From: Mauremys mutica
Lineage: Eukaryota > Chordata > Testudines > Geoemydidae
Assembly: GCF_020497125.1 (NCBI RefSeq)
Contig: NC_059082.1
Location: 62,574,948-62,638,947, forward strand
Length of the DNA: 64,000 bases
Direction of reading: 5' to 3'
Of the stretch, positions 47,625 through 61,794 are shown one piece after another. A model generated the notes under the pieces. It was not told the DNA's origin. It saw only the letters and a list, made by a program, of their open reading frames with translations, and ran no database searches. Position numbers and translations under genes: made by a program. The stretch's first letter is position 1; each line of letters starts with the position of its first letter.

Positions 47625-47920
47625 GGGTACGTTTACACTTACCTTCCCGGTCGACGCGGTGAGTTCGACTTCTCGGAGTTTGAACTATCGCATCTGATCT
47701 AGACACGATAGTTCGAACTCCAGAAGCGCTGCGGTCGACTCCAGTACTCCACCACCGCGAACGGCGGTGGTGGAGTCGACGGGGGAGCCGCGGAGTTCGA
47801 CCCTCCCGCGTCTGGACAGGTAAGTAGGTCGAACTAGGGTACTTCGAATTCAGCTACGCTATTCACGTAGCTGAATTTGCGTACCCTAGTTCGACCCCCC
47901 TTCTTAGTGTAGACCAGGCC
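47625..47920. mobile_element. Harbinger MITE, 296 bp, with internal hairpins
   Basis: Ends GGGTACGTTTACACT and AGTGTAGACCAGGCC are flanked by TAA (47622-47624 and 47921-47923). It is GC-rich inside. A 12-bp-stem hairpin built on CCACCACCGC/GCGGTGGTGG is centred near 47760, and a pair GAACTATCG/CGATAGTTC lies at about 47683-47717. It has no coding capacity. Confidence 0.9.
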
Positions 47921-48619
47921 TAAGTTGACATACAAATGAAAGGACATTGTTAGACTGAGTATAGATCAGACTGCTACAAGTCAGGGTTTAGCTTAAAATA
48001 TATTATGTTTATATTATTTAGATGTGTGTGGTTTGTTTGATTCGTTCACATAGATTTATTTGGTATATTAAGCACTTACAATTTTTTATTCAATTACGAT
48101 CAACTTAGAGTAAAGGTATTGTAAGGCTGAGCTTGTACAATTTATATTCATTGACAACTATCTATCTCATCACCATTTATTGTGCAATTTTATGCCAATT
48201 ACTTTCATCTGTGCAAGGTACTATGAGGACACACGTCATTTCATGTTTCCCATTTATGAACATTTGCAATTTATGTATGTTAACATATATAGAGATGAAC
48301 TAAGTCATAATTCTGGAATCCTGATTTCAAATCCCCCGTGATCCAAAATTTGGGGTTTGGATTAGGTCATTATGGAGAGAGGAGCTATTTGCAACACTAG
48401 GTGAGTTTGAATTCAAAACACTGAAGTTTGGGGGTGGTCTTAATTTTGGTTCAGGATAAAGATACTGTCTTTTCGGATACTTCCAGTACTCTGAACTGGA
48501 AGTGGCCAAGGATAATGAACAGTCTCGGCATATACATGTAGCTACAGGTAAAGAATTAGTAGTCTGCATATGCTCTCCCTGTGTGCATAGGTCTGGTTAG
48601 TCAGCTAAAGCTGATAGTG

Positions 48620-48915
48620 CAGAGGTCCCCAAACTGTGAGGTGTGGCCCCTAGCAGGTGCTGAGGAATGTTCAGGGGGCCCAGATCAGCCCCCACAGGAT
48701 ATGGGGAGGGAGTGCCACTCCTGGCCCCGGCCCCGTGACCCTGACCTAGGCTCGGCTCCCAGCCTCTCCCCCACCCCCAGCTGTAGCCCCCTTGCTCCAG
48801 GCCGTGTCCCCTGCTCCCAGAGCCGTGGCCCCACTCCCGACCCTGGCTCCAGGGAGGAGGGAGGCCCAGACAAGGGTAACGGGGGGGCACGAGGTAACAA
48901 GTTTGGGGAGAACTG
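48620..48915. mobile_element. hAT MITE, 296 bp
   Basis: Ends CAGAGGTCCCCAAACT and AGTTTGGGGAGAACTG are inverted. The flanks TGATAGTG (48612-48619) and TGATAGTA (48916-48923) form an 8-bp duplication with one change. The interior is C-rich (gccccggccccgtgaccctg), which generates long but meaningless open frames on both strands. Confidence 0.85.
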
Positions 48916-51413
48916 TGATAGTATAACATCAGGAGGTTCTTGCAAACCTGTGAAAGTAAGCTCAATGTACTGTATATAAAAAAAAAACCCAGGCATCTGT
49001 GAAGTCTGGCATCAATGCAGTTGGAGCCTGAACACAGTCTGCTGCTTGGTCTCAAGCTACTTATAATTTATAATTCAATTTTTAAAGCTTTTTGTTTTAA
49101 TATCAGAAACTTGTCAGCAGGAATGACCATACTGTTATTGATTTACTCTTCATACACCATATGCAGATAGGATTAAAAGGCTTATGGACAAGTAAAAGTT
49201 TCAGTATCAAAGAACATGATGAAAAAAACAGGACTAGAAAATAAAACAGCTCTGAACAGATTTACAAAAGGAATAACAGCAATATTTTTTTTCAACTTTA
49301 ACAGACTCACAGCATGTCTATTTGGTAAAAATTACAAATAAATAGAAAGTGACTGCAGTAGGTGGTATGTTAATTTCTACCCTTCTGTATTTATAGAAAC
49401 CTGACTCACCCATAGCACAGAGAATAGTGCAAGTAGATATTTTTAAAGGCCCAAACCTTACAGCTGCTGAACATCTGCAGCTCCCAGTGAAGTCAGACTA
49501 AGGTCCAAAGAGCTAGATTGTGATCTCAGTTACCTCAGGGCATAAGGGGAATAACGTCAATGATTTCAGTGGAGTTATTCCTGGTTTGTACTGGTTTTAC
49601 TGGGAGCAAAATCTAACACAAAGTAATTACCCATAAGAACCATTTCAAGCAAAGCTGCCAAACCAACAGTCATAGGAGGCCATGCAGATCTCACCATATC
49701 AGACACAGGCGTAAATACTAGCATGACATTTACTGCTTATATTTTAGTGCCACATGGTGTGGCATGTGAGCTGCTTGATCCTAAGTGAGCTCTTGAAAAC
49801 AGCTTGAGTTCCCTTGTGATTCACTATCTCTTTTATTATGGCCCTGAATGGGCACATCACAGGTTCCCCAACATCTGTTTCTCTTATGCGTGAACTACCC
49901 TGACAGTGAACTAGAAATACAAGGGAAATCCTCTTAGTGCTTATAAGAGAGGGTTCTCTTCTAGATTTATCAGCAAGCCACTCAGTACCTCTCCTTTCAG
50001 TTTTTAAAAGTTCTCATGACACTTGGTTCCCCAGATCATGAGACGGTCACTCTGTCATGAGTTAGGTGGCACTGCTAACCTCATTCTAATGATGCCAGCT
50101 TTGTATTAAATAGTGAAACTCTAGCTGTCTCACCAGCACTTTGAAGCTGTTCATGGTGTATCATGGGCAAAGGCTGAACTGCACTTTGGACTCCTTTTAG
50201 TTCCTCTCAAGTGAACCCCTTTGGGAACAAGCCTTGTTACCGGCACATCTCAGGGCAGAACTATGTCATTCAACCACTCTGGCTCTGATCTCCTCTCACG
50301 TGTTAACAGGGTTTGGAACCTGTGAGCCCTTTCCCTCTGGGGACTTGTGACAGTGGCTGACTCAAAAACAGTTTCTTCAAAATGTGCCATTTATTCATTC
50401 CCCTGAAGGTTCAAAGCTTGCAGAGCAAAGGGTAAAATAACAAAGGTCTATATACCCTTAACCTTTCTCTACAAGCTTTGGCTTATTTCACCTAATGCAG
50501 GTACCTCCATCTCTGGGTTGGGAGAAGCTATCTGCTCTGATGCAGCCTCTGTCTCCACGCATGTCTGTCAGTTCTCACTGACATGCCATGGGTATCCCAT
50601 GGCAACTCACTCAACTACTTCCCTTTTCTGGGATGCTGCAATGGTCCTTTGGCTCCTAGGCTCAGCGCTGGGAAGAGTAAACCATTCTATCCCGGAAGGA
50701 GCCAAGGATAGAGCCTCTTCCCAACTGATGATCAAACGTGGTTATCCCAGCCCCTCTGACGCTATTTACCACAGGTGTCATTATTTTATTTCTTCTTGAT
50801 TCCCCCTTGACAGCATCCTTTGTTTCAACTCTGGATATTCAGGTAGGATTCTACCACACAGATAAATGCAGATGTATATGATAGTTATCAAAAACTAATA
50901 CACTATTTACTCATTTTCCTCACAATTTTTATATAAAAATAATGATAAAATCCTTGGCTTTTTTCAACAAGAAAAGAAGTTACAACTTTTTAGTAAATAT
51001 ATGGTGTTTTCCTCAACCTTAATTAAAACAGTTCCTCATTAACAGCCCAAACTGCTCCCTAGTTAAAAACAGGTTGGAAATAAGCAAGCCCGAGCTTTTG
51101 TAATTCCATCTGAGACCAAAACCAAAGGCATTAAAACTTCCATTGCTAATCGTTTGTATGAAAATTAGCTTCCAAACTGGTCATACTATTGCATTCAGAT
51201 AAAGGAATGCTCTGTTGATTTACTGATGTTTGAGCACTTCCTGGGCATCTTCTTCCTGGGAGGGGAATGGGATGAGAAAAAAGAAGAATCCTTGGTACCT
51301 TGTCTTGGCTTTCTTCTTCTGCCCACCCTGCCATCTGTAGAGAGCCCTGCTCCTATATTTTTAACCTGCTCGGTAGCTTCTGAATTATTCTGTCAGGAGA
51401 GGATATGTGGGAA

Positions 51414-51666
51414 CAGCAGCGGCTCCAGGCACCAGCGCTCCAAGTGCCTGCCTGGGGCGGCAAGCCGCGGGGGGCGCCCTGCTGGTCCCTGCAAAGGTGG
51501 CAGTCAGGCAGCCTTCGGCAGCACACCTGTGGGAGGTACGCCGGTCCAGCGGATTTGGCGGCAATTCGGCGGTGGGTATGCTGAAGCCACGGGACTGACG
51601 GACCTCCCTGCCGAAGGCTGCCTGACTGCCGTGCTTGGGGCGGCAAAAAAGCTAGAGCTGCCCCTG
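51414..51666. mobile_element. hAT MITE, 253 bp
   Basis: An exact 8-bp duplication TGTGGGAA (51406-51413 and 51667-51674) flanks ends CAGCAGCGGCTCCAGG and CTAGAGCTGCCCCTG. An internal inverted pair, GGCAGTCAGGCAGCCTTCGG at about 51498 against its complement at about 51610, makes a large stem. The 177-codon frame 51226-51759 runs through it and is spurious. Confidence 0.9.
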
Positions 51667-54527
51667 TGTGGGAATCCTTCAGCTGTGTCTATGCACTTAT
51701 GTACAGCAGTCCAGAATGGTGGCTGGGGTTTTAATGCCCCTTTTCCTCCAGAAGTGTAGCATATGCCTAAGTAGTACAACCAAATCACTCACTGCAGAGA
51801 ATTGTAACAAACACGGGTAGGAAAGCTGATACAGTTCAGAGTAGGGACGAAAAGTGAGGAAAGAGGCGCACAGACAGTTATCAGAGGAAAAGAACAGCTG
51901 ATGGAATTATTTCATCAGATGAGAAACCCATGTCAAGTAGCCATCAAAATACCCATCAGTAAGAAATAAGGGTGTGCAAAACACACAGTAACGTAAGTGA
52001 GGCCGTGCTCAACCAGGGATTAACCAAAAGGAAAAGAGAAACAATTATGATTGTGTAAAATGGCCTTTATGAAGTATTAAATGTATATTGTTATTTCTAT
52101 TGCGTTAGTGCTCCAAGAATCAAATCAGGATCAAAAACCCACTGTGAAAGGTTCCATAAAAACAAATGCTGTAGGCAAACCCTGTCTCTGCCCTAAAGCC
52201 CTTGCAATTTAATTTCAGAAAAGACCCAATGAGAGTCTGAAAATGGACTAGAGTAAGACAGTCAAGTAGTTTTATTTTCCTCTCAGCATGTACAATATGT
52301 TGTATGCAATACATTATACACACACACAGTCTGCAACAACTGAATTTAAAAATTCTGAGTTTCTTTCCCCAGCACCCCCAAAATCATATGACATATGTCA
52401 TTTATGGATTAATGTTGACTTGTTAAAAATCTAAAAAGAACAAAAGGACTGAGTAATAGCTATGAACTTATTGTGAGCTAATGACTAGAGTCTGCGTGGC
52501 CCTGTTATTCAAGGATGAATAAAACCAGAACAGCTAAGCACGATTTCCAACATTACATTCTCACTCATCCTGTTCAGCTACACACACGCCCCCACATATC
52601 CACTCACACTCTCCGGTCACATTTGTTCCACCCACTGCTTAAGGAGGACACTAAATATATAAACAGAAAATCACTGGGAACAAGGATGTGTTCTGCCTAA
52701 GCAGCACGCACTGTAAATATGTACTTTTAATCACAGCACATTTTTTCTGGCCCCTTAATCTACAGCATGAGTCACAATGTATTATAATTGAAATATCAGT
52801 TTGGAAGACTTATGCAAATACATACCAGAAAAAGAATCAGGGGTCAGGTTAGGGCTTTTCTTCGAGAGATTTAATGAGAAGTCTTTTTTCTACAGTTGCA
52901 TTTTCCCTGATGGGGTGGGAAACACACACCTACTCACTGAGATTCTCAGTCAATATATAAAGTTGCTCTAAAGCCCATGGAAAATTAACCAAAATTTTGA
53001 AGAATTTGTTAGCAGGGTAATGCCTGTGTGGAAATCTGAGCAAAAAAATGTTTTCTCCCACTAGTTTGTTTCAAAGGCTACAGCTCTAAGGGTCAAAACC
53101 TTAACACTGCCATGTCAGCCAATCTTTAAAGGACAGTTGCTCTCCAGGAGGCCTCTTCCCACATCCTCACTCAATTGATCTTTCTTAACACCAGCTAACA
53201 TAGTAGCCTCCTCCCCTTCTCAAATGCCTGGCATACAGCTGAGGTCCCACCTAGGCAGCCCAGCTAGTAGTTCTCCAATCCATTTCCCACGCACATCTTA
53301 CGCCCAGCCATGCATCCTCTTCTCCAGCTTCTTCTCCACTGACACCCTCTATCTTCTGCCATTGTCTGCCTGCCTCTACTTAACTGCCTTCCTATTCCCC
53401 CACATCTTACCAATTTCTGCCCTTTTCTCTCTGTTCTCTCCTACTGTTCCTATCCTCACTTGTCCAGTGGCTCTCTGCTTCTTCTCTTTACAACATCCTC
53501 ATGTTACCCATCACTCTAGCTGTCCTGACCCCCGGGCCGCTCTACGCATTTGTCCCTCAGCCAAGGAAATGCCTCCTCACAAATCTGCCACCTGGCAGTG
53601 GTTCTGCTTCCAGCCCCACCCCTGGAGCTATAAAAGGATTCAGAAATTATGCAGCAAACTTTGAACTATTTTGCTGCATATTTTCTAAAATTACTGTTTT
53701 GTCACCAGTGGGGAAATAAAAGTCAAAACTGGAGCAGAAGGTGGGTAGATTTGTTTTCAGATGCTTGAGTTTTCACAGGGCCTAGAGAGGAGGTTGAAAA
53801 TGCAGCAACTAAAGACTTACTGAGTTATGCAATCTATGCACATAAATACAGTTGCAGGCAGCTTAGCCTAACTGATTAGACCGAAAATCAATAGAAAAAA
53901 AACCCGTAGAGTACAGCTGGGAAATTTTTTCAGCAGACCTTTTCCCCACTGAAAAATGCAGAGTGGATTGACCAAAACAAATGTGTCAATTTCTGTTAAT
54001 TGTTTTGGTCTAAACAGAAAGAGAAAAAAACCCAGGAAAGCTGAAACAGTCCATTTCAATTTTTCAGGCTAGATTTGCAAGGGGATTTAGGTGCAAAACC
54101 GCAGAGGAGGAGATGCCCCTCATTGGAGTGAAATTCACCACTCACCAGATCTTTATTAAGGGAGGACACTAGCAAGCATGATCATTTACTCACAAGTGGG
54201 AAGTGTATTAAGGTGGTCTCCCACAGACACCTCCAGTACAAGAAAATTCACAGCTTCAGGTTCCCTTCTTAGGCTAACTGTTTGTAACTGACTATCTTTT
54301 CTCACACATATGTATTAGTTTCTCATTTTCATATCAATTCTCCAACCCTATCACTACAAGTTTAGTGCTAACTCAAACCAGTCTTTACTCTCTTTATAGA
54401 TCAATTATCTTTTGTTATCCCCACAAACATGATTATTCTGAATTTTCTTATACATCCTAAGCTATGCAACTCTTAATCACAGCAGGTTTCTATCAGGCCT
54501 AAATGTGCTTTTGCTCTAAACACAAAC

Positions 54528-54880
54528 TCCCAATAGCCTAGTGATTAGGATATTCACCTGGGCTACAAGAGACCCAGGGTCAAATCCCTGATCTGAGTCA
54601 GGGACTTGAATACAGGTGACTTCCCTAACTACAGAGTCACTCTCAGTCTCTGTGACCAATGGTATTCAAGCATTTGAAGCAAAGAGGAACAACTTAAAGG
54701 GAAGAGATTGAGAGAGACCCACTCCAGCATACCCAATAGCCTGGCGATGAGACTACTCACAGAGAGGGAGAGCAAGACTTGGATACAAGTCACTGCTCCA
54801 GAGAGGGGATTCAACCTGGGTCTCCCACATACCAGGGGAGCACCCTAACTACTGGGTATAGGGAATCACCAATCCCACAT
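54528..54880. repeat. Pair of foldback repeats with tRNA-like heads
   Basis: The first unit begins ccaatagcctagtgattagg (an A-box-like string), has GGTCAAATCC near 54579 and is followed by a shortened inverted copy of itself up to about 54640. A second unit starts near 54731 (ccaatagcctggcgatga) and ends with an inverted head, whose minus strand has GGTTGAATCC at 54816-54807 and reads on to gttagggtgctcc. The family matches the one at 21354-21690. It has SINE-like ancestry and no functional tRNA. Confidence 0.6.
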
Positions 54881-57800
54881 CCCCTTACTCTATTTCATGA
54901 ATGTAGCCCACCATTTCCTTTCTTTTTGTTAAACATGCCCAAAGTCAAAATGAAACTTTTCATCTGGGTCAATACAAAAAGTTTAGTTTGATCCCAAATT
55001 ATTTTTTTCTGACTTTTTTGATTCATCTACAATACTGGGAAACTGCAGGTTCAGTTCAACCCAAAGTGATTTGGTATTTGTTTATTTCAAAACTGCCAGT
55101 GAATGGAAAAAACTCAGCTTGACTGTTGCTAAGGTAGTGGGCTGACTTATAGGTTGGTTAGACTGCCTTACTGAGCTCTGTAAAATTAACTATTTTGTAA
55201 GGAAAATCAAAGTGGATGTTGTGTAACCAGATCCTTGCTATTAGGGGAATAGAATCCTACCAGGGATAGAGCTGGTTGATAGCAAACAGCAGCGTAGAAA
55301 GGCATACCAATTCTTCGATTGCTTACAAACTTGGCGCTACTAGGGTTAAGCGACATTTTATTTCTGGGTAGCAGATAATGTAAGCATGCCCTCTAATGAA
55401 TAAAATGAGCCCCTTTTGTGCACCAAACTGCACTGCATTTTAGGGACTATCTTGAAATAGTCAATTATTTTAAATAAAACTGCAGTTGTTAATTACCAGA
55501 CTGGAGTCTGTGCACAGATAATGAGGCTTCTGAGACAAAAAAATGGACACCTGCTATTGTTAAGCATGCTTAATTCATTGTGTCTAATAAATGGGAAAAC
55601 ACAAATATCAACCTAAGTATATTAAGAAAAGGTCCAATGGTCCATAACAACTGATGTGCTTCCTAACAAATGAATATTCATCTTCTATTTCTAGAAACAG
55701 GGCTAGCCACAGATATATGGGCAACCTACGTGATGAAACATTTGGGACTCCACAACAAAGTAGGTGCTCTCATCTTTTATCCTTTCTCTTGGCCTTGCCA
55801 ACTCTGTCCAGTCATCCAGCTGCCTTCACCAATTCCTTATTAGGTCAGGGAATTGGTCCTCTAGTATCCTATTTCCTTCTTACCACCCATAATTCAGAGA
55901 TGAACTCCCAGAGGAGGTGATTCTTGGCAGCATGACTTGTCATTGCAGTGGAACCCTTCCTACAATCAGGATGTTGCCCATGTAGTTTAATACAGCTTAT
56001 CCAGTCCAGGCCACCCGTAAGCACAAACTCACATCCTTCTTGTACCTGCCCTAGTAACCAGGGAGCATCAGCTCTTTTTCTTCTTCTGTTTCTATTAACA
56101 AAAGGGGGACTCAAAATAATTCAGATGGTCACAGAGAAAATCTGTGCATGTTGAAAGGTCCTGAAAAAAGCTGCGGTGTAAACCCCACATTCATGCTAGA
56201 CTTTCATGTTCAGTGTTGACGAAGAAAGTTGAGGATAGTGCCCAAGTATAGTGCCACATTAGTTTGAATGCAATCAAAACTGGGGAACGTGACAGAAAAT
56301 TAAAGCCACCTTTGGGCTTTAAAAATTACACACACAAAATACAGTGCAGGAATCCATCTAATTGTTAAGGCTAAATCAGAGAAGCACACAAAATCATGTA
56401 GCGTGTATGCTAGCTATGTTTATATATCCACATAAATGATACGACTTGCTCCTATGAAAATGTCTGGCTATAACTATCCAAAAGGTTTTCTTATTAACAA
56501 AGTATTCAGATTAAAAGATTATACATGTACAACTCATTAAGAATTCTTTTCTTATGCTTCTCACACTCATTAGATTTATAATTATCCACTGGTGTTCCTC
56601 AATAACAACAGCTACACATTCTCTTGTTGATAATGAATAATTATCTGGCATTACCTCTTTCATAAGCCTAATTTTAAAGAGCCAATCCTACACAAGTGAG
56701 TGAAGTATTTATGAATCAATAGTTTGTGTATTTACCCAAAAAACCTCATTCCAAGCCTGATGAAGGTGTCCTGTGAAAATTATCTTAAGATCACCACGAA
56801 CATTTACTTTTTGGTTTCACTTGACAACTTAGGAAAGATGTTCAGTGAAATATCAGAATGATCTGCCTCTCTGGACTCTGTGTCCATCCTTTCTGATTGC
56901 TCAAAACTGAGTTACATGAAGTCTCACCTAAAGAGATTATGGATAGAACCACTGAAATTAGAGTGGGAGTACATCTATCATGTCATTTAGCCCATCTCAT
57001 TGCTAGTGCAGTTGACTTATTCCCTACATTACATTTTCTAGTGCTTTGTTCCATTTTATTTTCAGTGTGCCATAACTCAATACCAGAAATTTCACTCAGG
57101 GAGTTATTCTTAATACTAATTGTCAATTTTCCTTTTCTTAAAATTATATATTTTCTTATCTCCAAACTTGGAGACTGGAAGAAATAGTCTCGCAGAGTAT
57201 AGCAGAAATGATCTTTGGTAGAATGGATAATTCAACTTCTTCTAGAGCCCTGGGCAGGTAACATACGTTAGGATAGAGTGGTGTACATCATGCAAATTAT
57301 GTCCTCCTATTGCAGGAAGTGGGTATTGCTGGACCTCCTTCCTTGTAACACTGTGTTGCTAACCACCATACTTCTTAAGTCGTGACCAAACAATTCTTTA
57401 AGAATTTTTACAAATTTAACCAGGTTCTTCAGAACAGAAATTGCACATTTCAGAAACCCTGAGTGGCCCAGAAATCCTCTTAAACTACAAAACAATAATG
57501 CAATATTGCAAATTTGTTCATATTCTCCATGGTTTACTTATGAAACTTGTGTTTAGTTTCTAAGCACTGTATGGACAAACAATGTGTACTACTAGAGACA
57601 GCCGGTATTGCATCACTGACCTGCATTCAGCCAAGTACTACTTATACCATGGTCTATTTCATGTTGAAATGTCAGACATTAATCATATTGAAGAAATTTC
57701 TTAAAAGTTTTAAAGCTTATTTTAACTGTTTCTTTTATTTTAAACCAATAAAACCAAGGTTCTGGACATGAGTACTCACAATCTAAACCGATCCACAGGT

Positions 57801-59670
57801 TTTAAAAAAAAAAAGTAGCTACAAGAAAATTCTACTTATTTTGCCCCATCCACATCGGCATATGTAGTGCCTGTCATGACACAATAAACTGGCTAACTGT
57901 GGTAAATGATTAGATGAGATAATCCCTTTAACTCTAGCTTCCCCACCCCAACATACATGCACACACAGACTAACTGTCTCTCATCACACTCCTATTTTAG
58001 ATTTGAGAAAATACTCCTTTTATAATAACTGTAGACAGAGCGGCAAATATAGATGCAATAGCATTTTCTGTGTTTGGAGAAAGGAGTTTTGCCTAGATAT
58101 TTTCAACATCTTTGTTAGCTTTTTCTCTATTTTTTCCAAAAATGCACATAATTTTAGTTACTAATTTTCAACAGAGAAACTGAATTGTTAGCAAAACAAA
58201 TTATTCTCTTACATATGAGGATGACAATAAAAAAGGTAAAAGAACTCAGAGTTACATTTTAGGCTACAAAGGGACATTATCAGAGAATGACTTTGTATTG
58301 GACCAGTGTCCAATAGTATTAACCCCAGATTGTGAGACACAGGAAGACTGTATTCTTATCCTGATTCTGACAATGACTGCCTTTGTGGCCTTGCGTAAAT
58401 AATTTAACCACTCTGCCTCATTTTCCCCATCTATAAATGGGAATAATACTACAACATGAGGGCAATCTTAGAACAGTTGGCCATTGCACACTGAATAAAG
58501 AAAAAAAAGTAATCAGTTAAAGTCTAGGCAATTCATAGAGTATGCCGTTTTGTTTTATACTGGGTTTTATGGCTTATTTGCTCACTGGCTGGAAGAAGTA
58601 AATAATGTTTCTATTGTAGGCCACTCTGAATCCAACAGATCAGTAATGGTGCCATGAGCAACTGTCGCTCTACTGCAGACAAAGTTAATGAAACAAGATG
58701 ATTACATCTATTTCACTCATTTCATATAACGGAAATTCAATCAATGTACTGGAACATTCACACTTTCAACGTCCCCTCATTTGAAAATTAATGCCTTGAT
58801 ATTTATGAAGTGGGGCCACTGTCCTGTGGCACTGTTCTATTCCAATTACATTGTCCTTTAGTTATACTGAAAAGTATTTGTTTTACCAATCAGAGACCCT
58901 CAATTAGTGACCCATAAATCTATATTTGTTTCTCAGTTATGCCATTCCCTCCAACATGGATGGGGGAAGGAAATCTGAGACTGAATAAGGGAATAAGTGA
59001 TTGAACAGTGAATTCAACATAACCACATAGCATTCCTATACACTGACTGGATGAATGACTGAGAATGGCCCCCGAAGTGCAGGAATTTTCATAACACTTG
59101 TATATTTGAGATATTGTATACCGTGCATCCAGACAACGGAAGGGTTAAACTTTTCACTCTGGTGAAGAGATTCTGATAGCCCCAAAAGCTTCACAACCTG
59201 AAGAGGAGAGTTATCCACTCTTGTCCCTTAAGGAGCAGTCATTAAGAGCATGGAGGAGGAGAGAAAAGTGTATTGGAAAGGAGGCATCTCATCAGGAGGG
59301 GCTACTCCTCTTCTGTTGTTGATCAGGAAGGAAACAGAACTGGCTGCCCTCTTAAGACAATCATCTTGGGATTGGATTCTCCAGCGCCTTGCACTGTGTG
59401 TAGTCATTTGACCCCAAATATAGAGTGAGCTTAAATTGAACCCTTCTGTTTTACATCCACTTTGCATAGGTATAATTGATTCATAAGGTAGAAAGCATCA
59501 AAATCAGTAGATTTGGTATATTTGTGTGGGGTGTGATATGTGGAAGTAGCCTTTTCATGAAAATATGGTCCAATGGTCTTGGAAAATGAGGTGAGTGGAG
59601 TGAGTTGAAGGGAATCACCGGGTTAGGTTGGGGTGTAAACTACCCGACTCAACACCTAGAAAGAACTTTA

Positions 59671-59973
<303 letters not shown>

Positions 59974-60513
59974 TTACAAACCAAATCATTAGGGACAACA
60001 AATGTCTGGCTTCTTTCACCCTGGACATCAGGACCCTGATGAATGTCATTAATGATATTAAAGAATCCATATGATGAGTTGCTGTGCTGTGTAGTCCGAC
60101 ATTAACAAAAAGGCCATCTATTTTTAGTGGGGGCAAAATAGGGCACAGTTTTGCACTTCTGTTTTAAGGGACACAGTTAAAAATATACCAAGAACATGAC
60201 TAGCCAAACTAGTAAACAATTGTAATAATGTCAAAGGCCAACATGTTTACCTGTGGGATTTAAAATGAGCAATCCATACCTCGATATTCAAAATAATCTT
60301 AAGGGACAATGGAAATGCCAGTAAATAATTTAGAATAGAAGTAAAATGAGCAATGAGCTTTATTTAAAGTATTTAATGAGTCTAAAAATCTGACTAAGCC
60401 GCTTTTTCATGACACTTCCTTATCTTTGTTTCTTTCCAAAAATAAAGTGCACCAAAGAATGAAGGTGGAAATTAAGCCCCTTGTGAGACAACAGAAGTAA
60501 TATAGCCTAAAAT

Positions 60514-60524
60514 ATTTATATATA

Positions 60525-60563
<39 letters not shown>

Positions 60564-60582
60564 CACACACACTATATATATT

Positions 60583-60613
<31 letters not shown>

Positions 60614-60656
60614 GTATATAGTGTGTGTGTGTGTGTGTATAAATAAACACACACAC
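60514..60656. repeat. Compound TA/CA/GT microsatellite
   Basis: Alternating (TA)n, (CA)n, (TA)n and (GT)n tracts can fold on one another: CACACACTATATATA faces TATATATAGTGTGTG-type blocks. The 60-codon minus frame here is microsatellite translation. Confidence 0.9.
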
Positions 60657-60788
60657 ATCCTCATTACTTCTATGTCCGTAGGACTGTAGAAATAGAAGAT
60701 GCTACAGAAAATTTTAAGTCTTTTGACCCATCTCCTTACAAAAACAACAGAATCCACATGACTTAACTACATTGTCTTTCAGTTATGC

Positions 60789-60873
60789 AGCAAAGAAAAC
60801 CTCATCTGATGAAATGGGTTTTAGCCCACGTAAATTTGTTAGTCTCTAAGGTGCCACAAGGACTCCTCGTTGT
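60789..60873 (+). mobile_element. Decayed Penelope-like fragment
   Basis: It starts agcaaagaaaacctcatctg and contains CTGATGA, then ATGGGTTTTAGCCCA. After a deletion it rejoins the shared tail TTTGTTAGTCTCTAAGGTGC. It is the only copy here with an intact CTGATGA string, although the GAAA part is lost. Confidence 0.65.
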
Positions 60874-61059
60874 TGTTTTTTTTAAGTAGATAAAGGAAGG
60901 GAAGCAGCACCATCAAGGGATAGCCTATAAGGAGTGCAGTTAGGATAGAGTTAGAGGTAGGGGGGAAAGGGATCATTGCACAGATAGAGCAAGAGTATGA
61001 ACACACATGGAAAAAGAGCCAGTCAAGAGAATCTGAATCTAAGAAAGAACATGAAAGTA

Positions 61060-61205
61060 TATCTAATGGTTAGAGAATGTTTGGGAGTCAAGACTTCAGG
61101 GTCCCAAACCCTAACTCTGCTACTGACTTAGTGGGTGACCTTGGGAAAAATAAAATTGTGCCTCACTTTCCCCAACTGTTAAATGGGTATAGTTACATTA
61201 AAAAC
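61060..61205 (+). repeat. MIR-like SINE fragment
   Basis: Contains actctgctactgacttagtg, then ggtgaccttgg, then tcactttccccaactgttaa and atgggtat, the standard core-to-tail order of MIR-type SINEs. Confidence 0.7.
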
Positions 61206-61394
61206 AAAATTAAAGAAATTACTTAGATTGCAAATACAAGCACTCAAAAGTTAGGAAGTGCCAGATTTATGGTGACCAGTGCAATATTAATTCTGCCCCC
61301 TCGTGTCTCCAACCTGTACACCGAATGAAGCAGGAGTCTTGTGTAAAAGTCAGTATTGATCAGACCCAGACCAGAAGAGCTCTGTGTAGCTAGA

Positions 61395-61460
61395 AAACTT
61401 GTCTTTCACCAGCAGAAGTTGCTCCAATAAAAGATATTACCTCACCCACCTTCTGTCTCT
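61395..61460 (+). repeat. 3' tail of an old retroelement
   Basis: Repeats the string tgctccaataaaagatatta followed by cctcacccaccttctgtctc, as at 16810-16872. Confidence 0.5.
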
Positions 61461-61664
61461 AATATGTGATAATGTAACTAAAGACTGTATCTTAACACAT
61501 ATACACAAAGGAGCAGAATTAAGGATGCACAGGCAACCAAAATGTGACATTTCTTCACTTACGGCTGCTTGACTTGGTAAGGTAAAAGTTCTTTTACCTC
61601 CGGTTTTTGGTATGTAAATTCATAGGTTTTTAAAAGGAAAAGGGTAAAACCAAATTTTGCTCCA

Positions 61665-61794
61665 TAGTGATTTTCAACCTTTCCTCATTTCCGGACCCCT
61701 TAATGTTTTAGACTGAAGGTGTGGACCCCTTTGGAAATCTTAGACATAGTCTACAGACCCCCAGGGTCCACGGACCTCAGGTTACAAACCACTG
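61665..61794. mobile_element. hAT/Charlie-like fragment
   Basis: Ends TAGTGATTTTCAACCT and AGGTTACAAACCACTG are imperfect inverted repeats of the CAGTGGTT...type. The interior reads tccggaccccttaatg. The 8-bp flanks do not match, so it is old or trimmed. Confidence 0.6.

Noticed and set aside
48581..49055. Overlapping 132- and 152-codon frames on both strands
   Set aside because: They coincide with the C-rich interior of a hAT MITE; length is due to composition.
51226..51759. 177-codon plus-strand frame inside a GRIN2A intron
   Set aside because: It passes through both borders of a hAT MITE with exact target duplication, so it cannot be an ancestral gene.
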